DNA from: Candidatus Vondammii sp. HM_W22
GTDB taxonomy: Bacteria; Pseudomonadota; Gammaproteobacteria; Chromatiales; Chromatiaceae
DNA: 64,000 nucleotides
Assembly: GCF_022530855.2 (NCBI RefSeq)
Contig: NZ_CP099567.1
Coordinates: 1,860,001 to 1,924,000 of the forward strand
Direction: 5' to 3'
Numbering within the stretch: position 1 is the stretch's first letter; every line of letters begins with the position of its first letter. The notes beneath the pieces were generated by a model that saw only the letters and a list, made by a program, of their open reading frames with translations, was not told the DNA's origin and did not search any database. Shown piece after piece: positions 48,336 through 57,536 of this stretch. A program made the position numbers and the translations under genes.

Positions 48336-50060
48336 CTTGACCCTCACCAAAGCCTTATCAATCCCTTTATCTTCCTGCTCTGCAGATCGCACTACCGGGA
48401 AATATCCTATGGTTGTATTCACTCCTATCAATTCATCCGGATTAGAGAATCTGTCCCGAGGATGGGCAATAAGCGTATTATCAGCCGTCTGCTGATACAT
48501 AAACACACCATCATCCTTAACAAATTCGCCGGTGTAATCCATCTTCTCGTTGGCCTGCCAGACGTTCTTTCCCGTTTCATTCGACACGGAAGAAATCAAA
48601 CTGTCCTGCAACTCATGCCGGATTGCGCCAGCCCTACTAGAAAAACGATCTTTCATAGCACTGATACTCATATCAGAACCATCCAAATCCTCTTGAGAAA
48701 AACCAGACATATCCTTTTCGAACAGCTGTTCAAGTTCAGTAACACGATCAAGAGCTTTCGTAATTAAATCGGCATCACTACTTTTTATTGCATTCTGAAT
48801 GGAAAATTCGTCCGTCGGGTCATAGGATTCAAAAACCTCGGTGATCCGATATTCGATTTCTTCGATCTGTTCCTCTTTTGACAATTCGCCCATTTTCTTT
48901 TCTCCGTGATGTGAATGATTATCACGGTTCCATCCGGGAAGCCCTGCAGGTTCCACAGTGGCCAACTCGTAGCGTGTGCTACGGCCACTGCCAGATTGCT
49001 GCACAATGATTCCCTTATCCAATAAATCAGCCAGATCCCGACTCGCGGTACGAGCCGAGCATTTAGCAATAATTGAATACTTCTTAGTCGATATTCCGCC
49101 CTCGAAACCTTTTATTCCTTCAGAAAAAACACGCGCCACAACCCTAGCCTGGCGTTCGTTAACCTCATTATGAAACCTGTCATAAAAGCGGCTCTTACCA
49201 ACTACAAAATCAACTTCTTTCTTCGCTATATCTTGTGCCTGATTGACCGAATCAGTAAAAAAATCCATCCAATGGGTAATATCCAAGCTCCCTCGCCCTA
49301 TCTTCTCAAGCTCCCTGTAGTAGCTCTTCTTGTTGTTCTCAATAGCGGTAGAAAGGCAAGCCATCGTTGGATAACCCAGCGCTTGAGAAAGAGCATGATC
49401 AGTAACAGCCCGGCCAACACGACCATTACCATCATCAAACGGGTGGATATTTTCAAACCAGACATGAGCAATACCTGCTCTAATAGGGCCAGGTAACGAT
49501 TCATCTCCGGTTATTGGACTGGTAGCGTTATACCACTCGATGAACCGGGCCATCTCTTCAGGTACTTTGGCTGCTGGCAGAGCCTCGTAGTGAACAACAC
49601 TATGGCCATACTGGCCAGAGACAATCTCCATTTCCTCAACGCGATAATGACCGCTCATTCCTAAGTGGTATGGCTCATCCTGCATAACAGAGAATTGCCA
49701 CTCACATAAAAGTTCTTCGCTTAGAGGTTGATTCCATTTCTGCCGAACATCAACCATAAGTGCGGCAATGCCATCCGCTTTTAAATCGCTAGAGCGCTCA
49801 CTAGATGGCGCAAATCCAGCATAAACCTTTAGCGATGAACGAATAGAGTCCCGATTCAGCGTTTCACCTTCAATCAAACTGGTTTTGATTGCCTCGGATA
49901 ACATCAGGTCTATTATTGCATCCTCTTGGTAGGATTCAGGCAGTGATTCGACGCGCCCGGTTAAACGATCCGCCTTGCGAAAAAAGGTCTCTATGCGATC
50001 TGCAAAGAGCTCTGCATCGCAAATATAATGAGGCCAGTCCTTATCTTCCCATATCCACAT
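48309..50060 (-). CDS. Fic-domain AMPylator fused to KfrB-like C-terminal region
   Basis: About 583 residues from MWIWEDKDWPHYICD. N-terminal DUF4172-like region with the inhibitory motif TSLIEGETL (T-x-x-x-E-G, class II). Fic domain with catalytic HPFDDGNGRVGR. Then a winged-helix DNA-binding part (YSIIAKCSARTASRDLADLL) ending near YELATVEPAG. A further about 190 residues include KMDYTGEFVKDDGVFMYQQT and NTLIAHPRDRFSNP, similar to the plasmid KfrB domain. An ATG (MGELSKEEQ) with GGAG upstream inside the frame suggests two once-separate genes. Transfers AMP or another nucleotide to target proteins. Confidence 0.8.
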   Translation of the reverse strand: MWIWEDKDWPHYICDAELFADRIETFFRKADRLTGRVESLPESYQEDAIIDLMLSEAIKTSLIEGETLNRDSIRSSLKVYAGFAPSSERSSDLKADGIAALMVDVRQKWNQPLSEELLCEWQFSVMQDEPYHLGMSGHYRVEEMEIVSGQYGHSVVHYEALPAAKVPEEMARFIEWYNATSPITGDESLPGPIRAGIAHVWFENIHPFDDGNGRVGRAVTDHALSQALGYPTMACLSTAIENNKKSYYRELEKIGRGSLDITHWMDFFTDSVNQAQDIAKKEVDFVVGKSRFYDRFHNEVNERQARVVARVFSEGIKGFEGGISTKKYSIIAKCSARTASRDLADLLDKGIIVQQSGSGRSTRYELATVEPAGLPGWNRDNHSHHGEKKMGELSKEEQIEEIEYRITEVFESYDPTDEFSIQNAIKSSDADLITKALDRVTELEQLFEKDMSGFSQEDLDGSDMSISAMKDRFSSRAGAIRHELQDSLISSVSNETGKNVWQANEKMDYTGEFVKDDGVFMYQQTADNTLIAHPRDRFSNPDELIGVNTTIGYFPVVRSAEQEDKGIDKALVRVKGAMVKSGV

Positions 50061-50146
50061 GGCACGATTATAACCCCTAATCAAGCCAGTACAAGGCGTA
50101 ATTTGGCGCGAATACGCAGGCTAATCGCGCCAAAGAGCAAATAGTT

Positions 50147-50431
50147 TCACACCTGGGATGCTGCCGCTATCGCCCTACCCTGCTTATCATCCCGAGGGAG
50201 GAAATCGTGTGCTTGCAGCCAGCGGGCGGCACTTCTCACCGCCCATAATGGAGGATTGCCCTCTGTCGCCCAAGCCCGCAAGGTATCGCCGGGAATAGAC
50301 CGGCGTGGTTTTATTAGCTTCTGCTCAACCGCATATGCAACAAGCGTTCGCCCAGCCTCAGCCGGAGTGCCTTCGTAAGCATAGCGGAACGCTGTTAAAA
50401 TCTCTCGGCGGTCTTGCAGTGGTACGGTCAT
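50147..50431 (-). CDS. hypothetical plasmid-type protein, 94 aa
   Basis: MTVPLQDRREILTAFRYAYE, a mostly helical basic protein with no clear domain, lying upstream of the Fic gene in the same direction (about 85 bases apart). Helix text DTLRAWATEGNPPLWAVRSA might be an HTH. The intact frame and RHS-free context suggest a real accessory gene. Confidence 0.5.
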   Translation of the reverse strand: MTVPLQDRREILTAFRYAYEGTPAEAGRTLVAYAVEQKLIKPRRSIPGDTLRAWATEGNPPLWAVRSAARWLQAHDFLPRDDKQGRAIAAASQV

Positions 50432-50935
50432 AGAATCGGAGGCCCGGCCCGAAGGCCGGACACGCCCTTCTTCACGTTATAATCAATCTTCACGGCAGCG
50501 CCGATCTGATTCGAAAGTGAATCCTCCATGGCGTGGATGGAAGGGTCTATCCTGTTTAGTCGGCACACTCTCCAGGTTATCAGCCGTGCCTGAGGTTTCT
50601 TTCACATGTGAAACTTTTGCAAAGCTGAAAAATCGGACAGCGCTAATATATTAGCACTGATCACCAGCTAAAATTACTCTACTGAAAGGTCTATATTTCT
50701 CCAATCGGACAACTTTCGATGAAAAAATATGGGGATAAGAATATAATACCGTATCGGTATGTTTTTTGGACAAGAACGACGAACCCCGTAGACCCACCAC
50801 GGCTTACAGGGTTCTGACCAATAACCTTGTGACGTTTGAGGATACAAGATCAATGGCTAAGAAGATTATCTCCCAAGGGGCAGCAATTGACAATCTCAGG
50901 ATTGAAATTATCAGCATTAGGAGAATTAGTATCTC
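50432..50935. promoter_or_regulatory. intergenic control region with several palindromes
   Basis: Perfect palindromes TTTCACATGTGAAA (50600-50613) and GCTAATATATTAGC (50642-50655), and ATACCG-TAT-CGGTAT (50746-50760). There is also a hairpin with arms AACCCCGTA/TACAGGGTT (near 50783-50814) and a GC hairpin CCGGCC-CGAA-GGCCGG just upstream of the 94-aa gene. This density suggests operators for plasmid-type repressors controlling the divergent genes at 50431 and 50936. No binding protein is assigned. Confidence 0.5.
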
Positions 50936-51190
50936 GTGAGCAACTTAATCACAGCGTACATAGAGGTGGTCAATCAGGCATCAACGCTGGCCGTAGCACT
51001 GCGAGAAATGAACAATGCCCTTGGAACTCGGCATACACATAGCCGGATACGGGAGTGGGAACGCGGGGATCGATTACCCACTGCGATGGCAATTAATTAC
51101 ATGCTGTCTATTGTTTTGCCGGTACTGCTGGCGGATGAAGGGATCAGTAAGAAGCGAAGACTGTCAATATTGGGGAAGTGCTTGCTGTAG
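50936..51190 (+). CDS. plasmid-type regulator-like protein, 84 aa
   Basis: GTG start with AGGAGA eleven bases before. Sequence ASTLAVALREMNNALGTRHT, then SRIREWERGDRLPTAMAINY, has an HTH-like layout resembling small Xre-type proteins beside Rep_3 genes. It converges on the rep gene. Role in copy or partition control is a guess from position. Confidence 0.5.
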   Translation: MSNLITAYIEVVNQASTLAVALREMNNALGTRHTHSRIREWERGDRLPTAMAINYMLSIVLPVLLADEGISKKRRLSILGKCLL

Positions 51191-51221
51191 GAATAAAAAC
51201 TGCAGCGCTGCCAGGTGTAGC

Positions 51222-52002
51222 CTATAGCAAGGCCATCTGAGCCTTTTCTTCAAATCGGAATTCCAAGCGCTCTACAGTCCGCCCTTTCTTTATCGGCACC
51301 CATTTTACTTCTATCGAGGTCTTTTGATTTAGCTCTTTTATGGCAGGTTCTATTACTCGTGCTTTTAGATTTGCGAAGCGTTCATACTTCCCTTCGAGTT
51401 GTAAACGTTCTTTGAAATTGGCAACCGTAATAGTCAAATAACGTGTTCCCTGAAATTGCGCCAGCATTTCATAAAGCCGGACTGAGTATGTTGAGCCTAG
51501 TTCCGATACTTCCGCAAGTCTGTAACTTGTAAACCGTTTATGTAGCATGGTCAAATATGGTGTTATTTCCGGACTGAATCCGAGCTTTACCCTGCCCTCT
51601 CCCTTCCTGTATTCGGCCATATAGACCCAGCGCATACGCTTCTTTGCCTGCTTGTCGATCTTTCTCATATCGCGATCATATAGCTTGTTAGCAGCGTCTT
51701 CCATTTCACGATACGCATTCTTTACATCAGTATTAAAAAGCTCCTGGAATTCTTCGACGGACAGCACGAATACATTGTCTTTCGGCATCGGCTTTCTGCC
51801 GTCTAGTTGAGCTGCACACGCCAATATAATTCGCTGCTCGTTTAGAGTGAGCGTGTAAGAGGCCTCTAATGAGTGCGTTGGCTTTTGTAACTACTACATC
51901 AGCCGATGCTGCTTTTATTAATACCTTCACTAGCCCCTTTCCGCTACATATGAAATCGTTTGTAGCATATTCGTTTTTGCCGCATATCGCAACAGGTGTC
52001 AT
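51222..52002 (-). pseudogene. repB: Rep_3 superfamily plasmid replication initiator, one-base frameshift
   Basis: C-terminal frame (51222-51860) reads EASYTLTLNEQRIILACAAQ, VFVLSVEEFQELFNTDVKNA, FTSYRLAEVSELGSTYSVRL and YEMLAQFQGTRYLTITVANF, the two winged-helix domains of Rep_3 initiators. The N-terminal codons (VVTKANALI) lie in another frame up to 52002; one extra A in CTCATTAGAGG near 51870 splits them. The gene reads away from an adjacent iteron array, as in pSC101-like replicons. Replication from this copy is probably lost unless the indel is an error. Confidence 0.8.
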
Positions 52003-52058
52003 CTTGTCCAGCTTTTTGTAGAAAATAGATTTTTTGCTTCTCTTCTCATTCCCTGGCT

Positions 52059-52182
52059 AACCGTAAATCTGTAGCATTATTGCGCCTCATAGTTATCAAT
52101 TAACCATAAATCTGTAGCATTAATGCATGTGCTGCGGATAACACCGTAAATCTGTAGCACAAAACCGTATTATTGTAGCACC
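52059..52182 (+). repeat. iteron array (plasmid replication origin)
   Basis: Direct repeats of about 20 bp: AACCGTAAATCTGTAGCATT (52059), AACCATAAATCTGTAGCATT (52102), CACCGTAAATCTGTAGCAC (52142) and a degenerate ACCGTATTATTGTAGCACCA (52164). Spacings 43, 40 and 22, near multiples of two helical turns. Located just upstream of repB, so very likely its binding sites. Confidence 0.8.
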
Positions 52183-52270
52183 ATGTACTCATAACCCATT
52201 GTTTCCAATTAAAAATAACCATACCTAAAAGCAAGAAAAAAACAAGAAAAAGTCAATTCCGCAGACAAGT

Positions 52271-52312
52271 GGGTTACACTTCGCCCCGTGCTGACCGCTG
52301 GATCTGTAACCC
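52271..52312. repeat. inverted repeat GGGTTACA / TGTAACCC
   Basis: Eight-base perfect arms 26 bases apart, between the iterons and the Tn3-type mini-element. Possible operator or part of the plasmid origin; no function assigned. Confidence 0.5.
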
Positions 52313-52376
52313 ATAAATCGCAATTCACCAAAACACCTACCCTTCGCCATCCATGGCTTCGCCCCGCTTCGCGGCC

Positions 52377-52400
52377 TAACAGTCCATCCATGGACTGTTA
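52377..52400. repeat. perfect 24-bp palindrome
   Basis: TAACAGTCCAT-CC-ATGGACTGTTA, with 11-base arms. A shorter palindrome with the same core (GCCAT-CC-ATGGC) lies at 52346-52357. Could be a site for a plasmid protein (resolution, partition or nicking) or a bidirectional terminator. Confidence 0.65.
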
Positions 52401-52701
52401 AAAGGTGTCTCGCCACAGCTCGACGCTAATCAGATGTCTTCCTGATAGTCAGACAACACAAACCTAACCACTGAGCAAGCTATAAGAATAATGGAATATT
52501 TGAATTTCTAAAAAGAAGTCATTAAGGAAACGCTTTATGGTTACGGCCATCCTAGAACAGTAATTCTAATCAACTTATGAAAGTGGCCTCTCGGCGTTTC
52601 AGCATTAGAGCATTAATCAAGTAAATACACGCCGCCTAACTATTAACTTTCTTATCTATATCGGCAAAAGATATCTTCATGGGAAAAGATTTTTCGTACT
52701 T
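52401..52701. other. intergenic, no gene seen
   Basis: About 300 AT-rich bases between the palindromes and the mini-transposon with no protein-like frame on either strand. Confidence 0.4.
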
Positions 52702-53310
52702 GGGATTCATCTGCACAAAGGTACCAAACCCACCACAGGATTTAGCTATTGATCAGCCGTATCCACATGCTCGTTTCGTAACTCCTTGATACGGTCTGTC
52801 GGAAAATATCGATAGAAGGCGGTACGGCCAATATTCATCGCATCAATGACATCTCCGATGAAGGGATAGTTTTTTGTGTCTTTGAGTAGCTTCCCCTTTT
52901 TTAATGCCCTGCTCATTTAAAACCTTCGGTCTACCGCCTCTGCGTCCACGCTTATTGGCGGCCTTGAGCCCCGCACGGGTATTCTCGACAATCAGTTCTC
53001 GCTGAAACTCATCAAAGGCAGCAGTCATGTGAAAGAACAGCCGCCCCTCTGGCGTAGTGGTGTCGATATTTTGGGTCAGCACCTTAAGGCTAATTCCGCG
53101 CTCATCGATGTCTGCGGCGCATGTCAATATGTTGGGTGAGTATGATTTTTCTGAGGAAAAACTCAAGGATTCCATGGGAATTTTACCCTTAAAATCGGCG
53201 ACCTAAACAGACGATAAATTCAGGAGGTGAGAAAACCGTCGAAAGTCAGTTAAGTCAGGTGAATGCTGAAAATCTTGTGGTGGGTTTGGTACCTTTGTGC
53301 AGATGAACCC
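52702..53310. mobile_element. Tn3-type miniature element (TIME-like), copy 1
   Basis: A 609-bp unit bounded by inverted copies of a 35-bp end: left GGGATTCATCTGCACAAAGG..., right (reverse complement) GGGTTCATCTGCACAAAGG..., both continuing TACCAAACCCACCACA. It carries only a resolvase 3' portion and no transposase, like Tn3-derived inverted-repeat miniature elements. Outer flanks show no 5-bp duplication. Confidence 0.75.
52746..53175 (-). pseudogene. serine resolvase C-terminal remnant (in mini-element 1)
   Basis: Reads ISLKVLTQNIDTTTPEGRLF, then FDEFQRELIVENTRAGLKAA and GRRGGRPKVLNEQGIKKG, the end of the resolvase catalytic domain and start of its HTH. A 2-bp deletion near 52889 (compared with the copy at 57577) shifts the rest. 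The N-terminal part with the catalytic serine is missing. Confidence 0.85.
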
Positions 53311-53605
53311 AACACTGACTAGAAAATTCAACAAGGTACTTCGTGTATTACTTGGCAATGGGTGGACTATACACTCTTGTTTTCAGCACCAATATTCTGA
53401 AAGTGGCCAAAATCGAATTCTCCAACTGCAGGAGCTTATGACTTGCTCGGAGGACGGTCAAGAAGTGGGCGAGACCTAAAGGTGGCTGCTATGGTACCCC
53501 ATCAAAAGCTTATAAGAAAAGTGACTGCTTTTTACTGGAATTTAGGTCAAATCATCGACATTTATGGTGACAATGGCACTAGTATTTCGCTAGGCTGATA
53601 ACATT
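53311..53605. other. leader region of the Gabija operon
   Basis: Nearly 300 bases between the mini-element and gajA. A short frame (53297-53479) starts inside the mini-element's end and is probably not a gene. The gajA promoter is expected here or in the transposon end; no convincing -35/-10 pair was fixed by eye. Confidence 0.4.
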
Positions 53606-55459
53606 ATGATAATTTATGGGAAAGAGAGCGGCATCGCTATTACAACCGCCAGAGTACAAAATTTCCGTTCACTGGCTAACATTGAGGTCGATCTAAGTGA
53701 CCTAACCGTGCTTATTGGTGCTAATAACGCCGGAAAAACAAGCTTATTGGAAGCTTTATTTGCCGCGATAGGGGCTGGTCGGAAGTCTCTTAGTCCTGAT
53801 GACGTACGTCTGGCACCTGGGGAGGCGACCGCACCCAAAACACGAAACGTGTTTATCGACATCATGCTGCGACCGATTGGAGACGATGGCAAGATTTGCG
53901 CCAGCTATCCCGTGGGGAGCTTTTGGACTGGTCTCTGGGGTACACCGGGGATCGCAAACGATGATGAATTCAACGAGTTCACTCCCATTAGAACCACGCT
54001 CAAGTGGAACGATATGAAGGGGGAATATGTCATCGAACGAAAATTCTTGAAAGAGTGGAAGTCTTTCGCGGACTGGAATACGGCACTCACGCACGACCGA
54101 GCACTGAGCGCCGCCAAAATGGAGCCGCTAGCCCTTCACTTCGTAGATGCCAAGCGGGATCTTGACGAGGATCTTCGTAGGCCTGGATCATTCTGGAGAC
54201 GCTTAACGGAGGATCTAGGTCTCAGCGACACCGACATCGCTTCGATGGAGGAAACTCTTTCAGAGATCAATCAGACGATCGTTGATAAGAGCGAAATTCT
54301 CAAGCATCTCAAACAAAACTTGGCAGGATTACAAAATGTGGTGTCAGCCGATAGCGGTGAAGTAGATATTGCTCCGGTTGCTAGGAAGCTCCGCGATTTA
54401 TCGAAGGGAGTCGACATTACCTTCAACACAATGGGGGCGCAGTCTTTTCCGCTGGCACGACATGGGATGGGAACACGGAGCCTTGCTTCCCTATTGGTGT
54501 TTAGGGCATACGTATCTTGGCGAAATAAACAAGCGACTAAGGGTGGCGACAAAGTCCACTCAGTTTTGGCTCTGGAAGAGCCAGAGTCCCACTTGCATCC
54601 ACAGGCCCAACGCGCGTTGTTCGCTCACATTAAGGCAATTCCTGGCCAGCGTATAGTTAGCACACATTCCCCCTACTTTGCAGGCCAGGCGCAACTCGAA
54701 GACCTTCGGCTGTTCATTAAGAATGAAGGTGACACCATTGTCACCCGGTTAGATATGGATTCTCTGACGGATAAAAACGACGTGCGTAAGCTCCAAGAGA
54801 CTGTCATTGAGACCAGAGGTGACTTGTTATTCTCTCGTGGCTTAGTGCTGTTTGAAGGTCAGACGGAGGAGCAGGCACTTCCCATTTGGGCCCAAAAATA
54901 TTGGGGTACCAGTATCCACGAACTTGGTTTTTGCTTCGTGCGCGTCAACGGCACGGATTATTTTCCTTTCGTGTGGCTCGCCAAAGCCCTGCAGATTCCT
55001 TGGTTTGTTTTTGCCGACGGAGAAATAACACCTGTAAAGCAACTAGATGCTGCACTGAAAAAGGCTGGTGAACACGACTCTGCCCATTGCACTAACGTGG
55101 TGGTGCAGCCAGCAGGCAAAAACTTCGAATCCCAGCTTATCGACGAGGGGTACATGGCAGAGATAGAGGAAGCGCTGAATATTATGAAAGGATCATCAGC
55201 ATATCTCGATGAATTCATAGATGAGCTACATGGTGTGAAAGGCAAGAAAGAGGTCATCAGGGACTACAAGACAGAGGGTGGTCGCGAGCGAGCGGCTTTC
55301 GATGCCATGTCTGGGGCCAAAACGAACCTAGCGAGGCACCTTGGCAACGTGATTACTTCAATTTCAGACCCTGAGCGTAGATTCCCGACGACGATCAGAA
55401 TATTGTTAGAGACCATCAGCACAGCTTATGGATTGAAGAAAGATAAGGACACGGCATGA
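53606..55459 (+). CDS. gajA: Gabija protein GajA, OLD-family ATPase/TOPRIM nuclease
   Basis: 617 residues. The N-terminal ABC/SMC-type ATPase has ARVQNFRSLANIEVDLSDLT, Walker A GANNAGKTS (38-46), a degenerate signature ARHGMGTRS (about 284-292), Walker B VLALEEPESHLHP (320-332) and the switch STHSP (352-356). The C-terminal TOPRIM nuclease has VLFEGQTEEQALP (Glu 417), VFADGE (Asp 471, Glu 473) and a conserved lysine in AKTNLARH. GajA is a sequence-specific DNA nickase held off by nucleotides and released when they fall during phage infection. It overlaps gajB by four bases (ATGA). The frame is intact, unlike most neighbours. Confidence 0.85.
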   Translation: MIIYGKESGIAITTARVQNFRSLANIEVDLSDLTVLIGANNAGKTSLLEALFAAIGAGRKSLSPDDVRLAPGEATAPKTRNVFIDIMLRPIGDDGKICASYPVGSFWTGLWGTPGIANDDEFNEFTPIRTTLKWNDMKGEYVIERKFLKEWKSFADWNTALTHDRALSAAKMEPLALHFVDAKRDLDEDLRRPGSFWRRLTEDLGLSDTDIASMEETLSEINQTIVDKSEILKHLKQNLAGLQNVVSADSGEVDIAPVARKLRDLSKGVDITFNTMGAQSFPLARHGMGTRSLASLLVFRAYVSWRNKQATKGGDKVHSVLALEEPESHLHPQAQRALFAHIKAIPGQRIVSTHSPYFAGQAQLEDLRLFIKNEGDTIVTRLDMDSLTDKNDVRKLQETVIETRGDLLFSRGLVLFEGQTEEQALPIWAQKYWGTSIHELGFCFVRVNGTDYFPFVWLAKALQIPWFVFADGEITPVKQLDAALKKAGEHDSAHCTNVVVQPAGKNFESQLIDEGYMAEIEEALNIMKGSSAYLDEFIDELHGVKGKKEVIRDYKTEGGRERAAFDAMSGAKTNLARHLGNVITSISDPERRFPTTIRILLETISTAYGLKKDKDTA

Positions 55460-57333
55460 AAAACGCTTTCAAGACGAAGCTCTCGCCTCAGCAATTGCAG
55501 GTGGTGAATCATTTGGATGGGGCGCTACTCGTTGAGGCAGGCCCAGGCTCAGGTAAAACGCGCGTTCTCACAGAGCGAATTTGTCACCTCTTGACCAATG
55601 TTTCGGGACACTTTCGTATTCTGGCCCTGACATTCACCAATAAGGCCGCAGACGAAATGAAGGATCGATTGCTTGAACTTGGTAACATACGCGAGCGAGC
55701 TTTTATCGGTACCCTCCATAGTTTCTGTTTGGACATGCTCACCGAACGCGGAAAGCTGGTCGACATTGAGGGTACCCCAAACATTTTTGAGCAATTCAAA
55801 GATCGTAAGGAGGTTCTGCTCAAAGCCATTGATGATGACCCCCTACTGTCGGATGAGATAAACCAAATAGAAGATTCGAAGGAGCGTAATAGGAAGGTTG
55901 ACTCTTGGCTCATGAGCATCTCCAACATTAAGTCCCATCCGATTTCACACGCAGTGATCGAGGACGAACTCACCCAACATGTACTGGATGCTTACGAAGC
56001 AGGGATGCGGGCATGTAATGCGTACGACTTTGATGATCTCCTACTGCTCGTATACAAGCTCTTGATTGAAAACCCGAAGCTCGGAGATCTCTATCGCCGA
56101 ATCTACAAGTTCGTGTGTATCGATGAAGCGCAGGATATGAATGAGGCCCAATACGCAGTAATCTGTGCCCTGTGCTCAGGCGGCTACAAGAATGTCATGA
56201 TGGTGGGGGACCCCCGGCAGTCTATTTATGGCTTCAACAAATCTGGTCCAGAATACATGGAAAGCTTCAGCGTAGACTTCGATGCAAAAAAAATCGATCT
56301 GACCGCAAATTACCGCTCATCAAGAGCGGTGGTAAAAGTGGCGCAAGTACTCGACCCAAAATACATGGTTGCTATGCAATTACCAATTGAGGGATCGGTC
56401 ACTGTCCTGACTGGACAGGACGAACAGGACGAGGCACAACAAATCGGCGTCGAGCTCCAACGATTATTTTCCGAAGGACATCCTGATGTAGAAGGCGACA
56501 TAAAGCCATCCGCATGCGCTATTCTCGGGCGCACTAGATTCGCTCTGTTAGTCATCGAGAATATGCTGAAGGAGAGGAATATCGCTTTCTACAAACGATT
56601 GTCAGCGAACCACGAGAACGAGTCAGAAACGGTAGACGATTTTCAGATGGCTTTGCGCGTTTTAGCGAATCCGAGGGACCGCTTACATTTGTCTGCCCTA
56701 GCTAAGAAATGGAAAGTGCCTGAACCTCCCTCTATTTCCGACTATGTGTCTGCACTCAGGGATATGGCAGAGGCGGCGAGCGACACAAGAGCGTTGTCGG
56801 TATGTGTAGCCATCGAAACCATTGCTATCAATAATTCAAGGCTGGACCTAATGCCAGCGTTCAAAGTACTGAAGGAGCACGCTGATGGTCTCTCTGAGTC
56901 TGACCGACTCGCCATTTACGAGGATGTGGCAGTTTTCAGGCAGGAGTGGGATCAATATCTGAGAGCGGCCGGAGGGTCACCGGCTCTAAGCAGTTTCATG
57001 AGTAGCAAAGCGTTAGGAAACACACAGAAAGCCGCCCGAGAGGGAGTTGCATTACTTACAGTCCACTCTTCCAAAGGACTCGAATTCGATGTGGTTTTCA
57101 TCGCTGGCATGGCAGAAGGTACGTTCCCAGACTATCGCGCGACTAGTGCGAAGGAACTGGCCGAAGAAAGAAGAAATGCATTTGTGGCAGTTACAAGGGC
57201 GAAGCGATTGCTCTATCTTAGTTATCCGAGCACTCGTGTAATGCCTTGGGGCGGAGTCCGCCATCAAACTCGATCTCAGTTTTTGTCAAATTTGAGTGAA
57301 CCGATGGTCAGAAATTTAAGTAGGCCTTCGTGA
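55456..57333 (+). CDS. gajB: Gabija protein GajB, UvrD/Rep-like helicase
   Basis: 625 residues with a full SF1A helicase set: Q motif LSPQQLQVV, motif I AGPGSGKT (28-35), Ia LTFTNKAADEM, II CIDEAQD (221-227), III GDPRQSIYGF (251-260), IV region NYRSSRAVV, V LLTVHSSKGLEFDVVFIAGM, VI EERRNAFVAVTRAKRLLYLS. Longer than the about 500-residue reference GajB as I recall it, mainly between motifs IV and V. GajB is thought to sense or process DNA ends and activate GajA. Start overlaps the gajA stop, so translation is coupled. Confidence 0.85.
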   Translation: MKNAFKTKLSPQQLQVVNHLDGALLVEAGPGSGKTRVLTERICHLLTNVSGHFRILALTFTNKAADEMKDRLLELGNIRERAFIGTLHSFCLDMLTERGKLVDIEGTPNIFEQFKDRKEVLLKAIDDDPLLSDEINQIEDSKERNRKVDSWLMSISNIKSHPISHAVIEDELTQHVLDAYEAGMRACNAYDFDDLLLLVYKLLIENPKLGDLYRRIYKFVCIDEAQDMNEAQYAVICALCSGGYKNVMMVGDPRQSIYGFNKSGPEYMESFSVDFDAKKIDLTANYRSSRAVVKVAQVLDPKYMVAMQLPIEGSVTVLTGQDEQDEAQQIGVELQRLFSEGHPDVEGDIKPSACAILGRTRFALLVIENMLKERNIAFYKRLSANHENESETVDDFQMALRVLANPRDRLHLSALAKKWKVPEPPSISDYVSALRDMAEAASDTRALSVCVAIETIAINNSRLDLMPAFKVLKEHADGLSESDRLAIYEDVAVFRQEWDQYLRAAGGSPALSSFMSSKALGNTQKAAREGVALLTVHSSKGLEFDVVFIAGMAEGTFPDYRATSAKELAEERRNAFVAVTRAKRLLYLSYPSTRVMPWGGVRHQTRSQFLSNLSEPMVRNLSRPS

Positions 57334-57536
57334 ACATCCGCTTAGGCCTGTTCTATATGCCAACATACTCATAAATCTGTTGAGTGTCTGCTTTTGGATG
57401 CTTCCTACCTCTTTGAGCTGAAAGATATGACCCCGCCATGATTTGTTCAGACAGGATTATCTTTATCTATCTAGGATCTACTCCATCTGACACGGGTTGT
57501 TAGATCAGCCTGATAAGCTACCACTACAATGTAGGG

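Noticed and set aside
53297-53479. 60-codon frame before gajA as a third defence gene
   Set aside because: Its start codon lies within the transposon terminal repeat, codon text is not protein-like, and there is no ribosome site.
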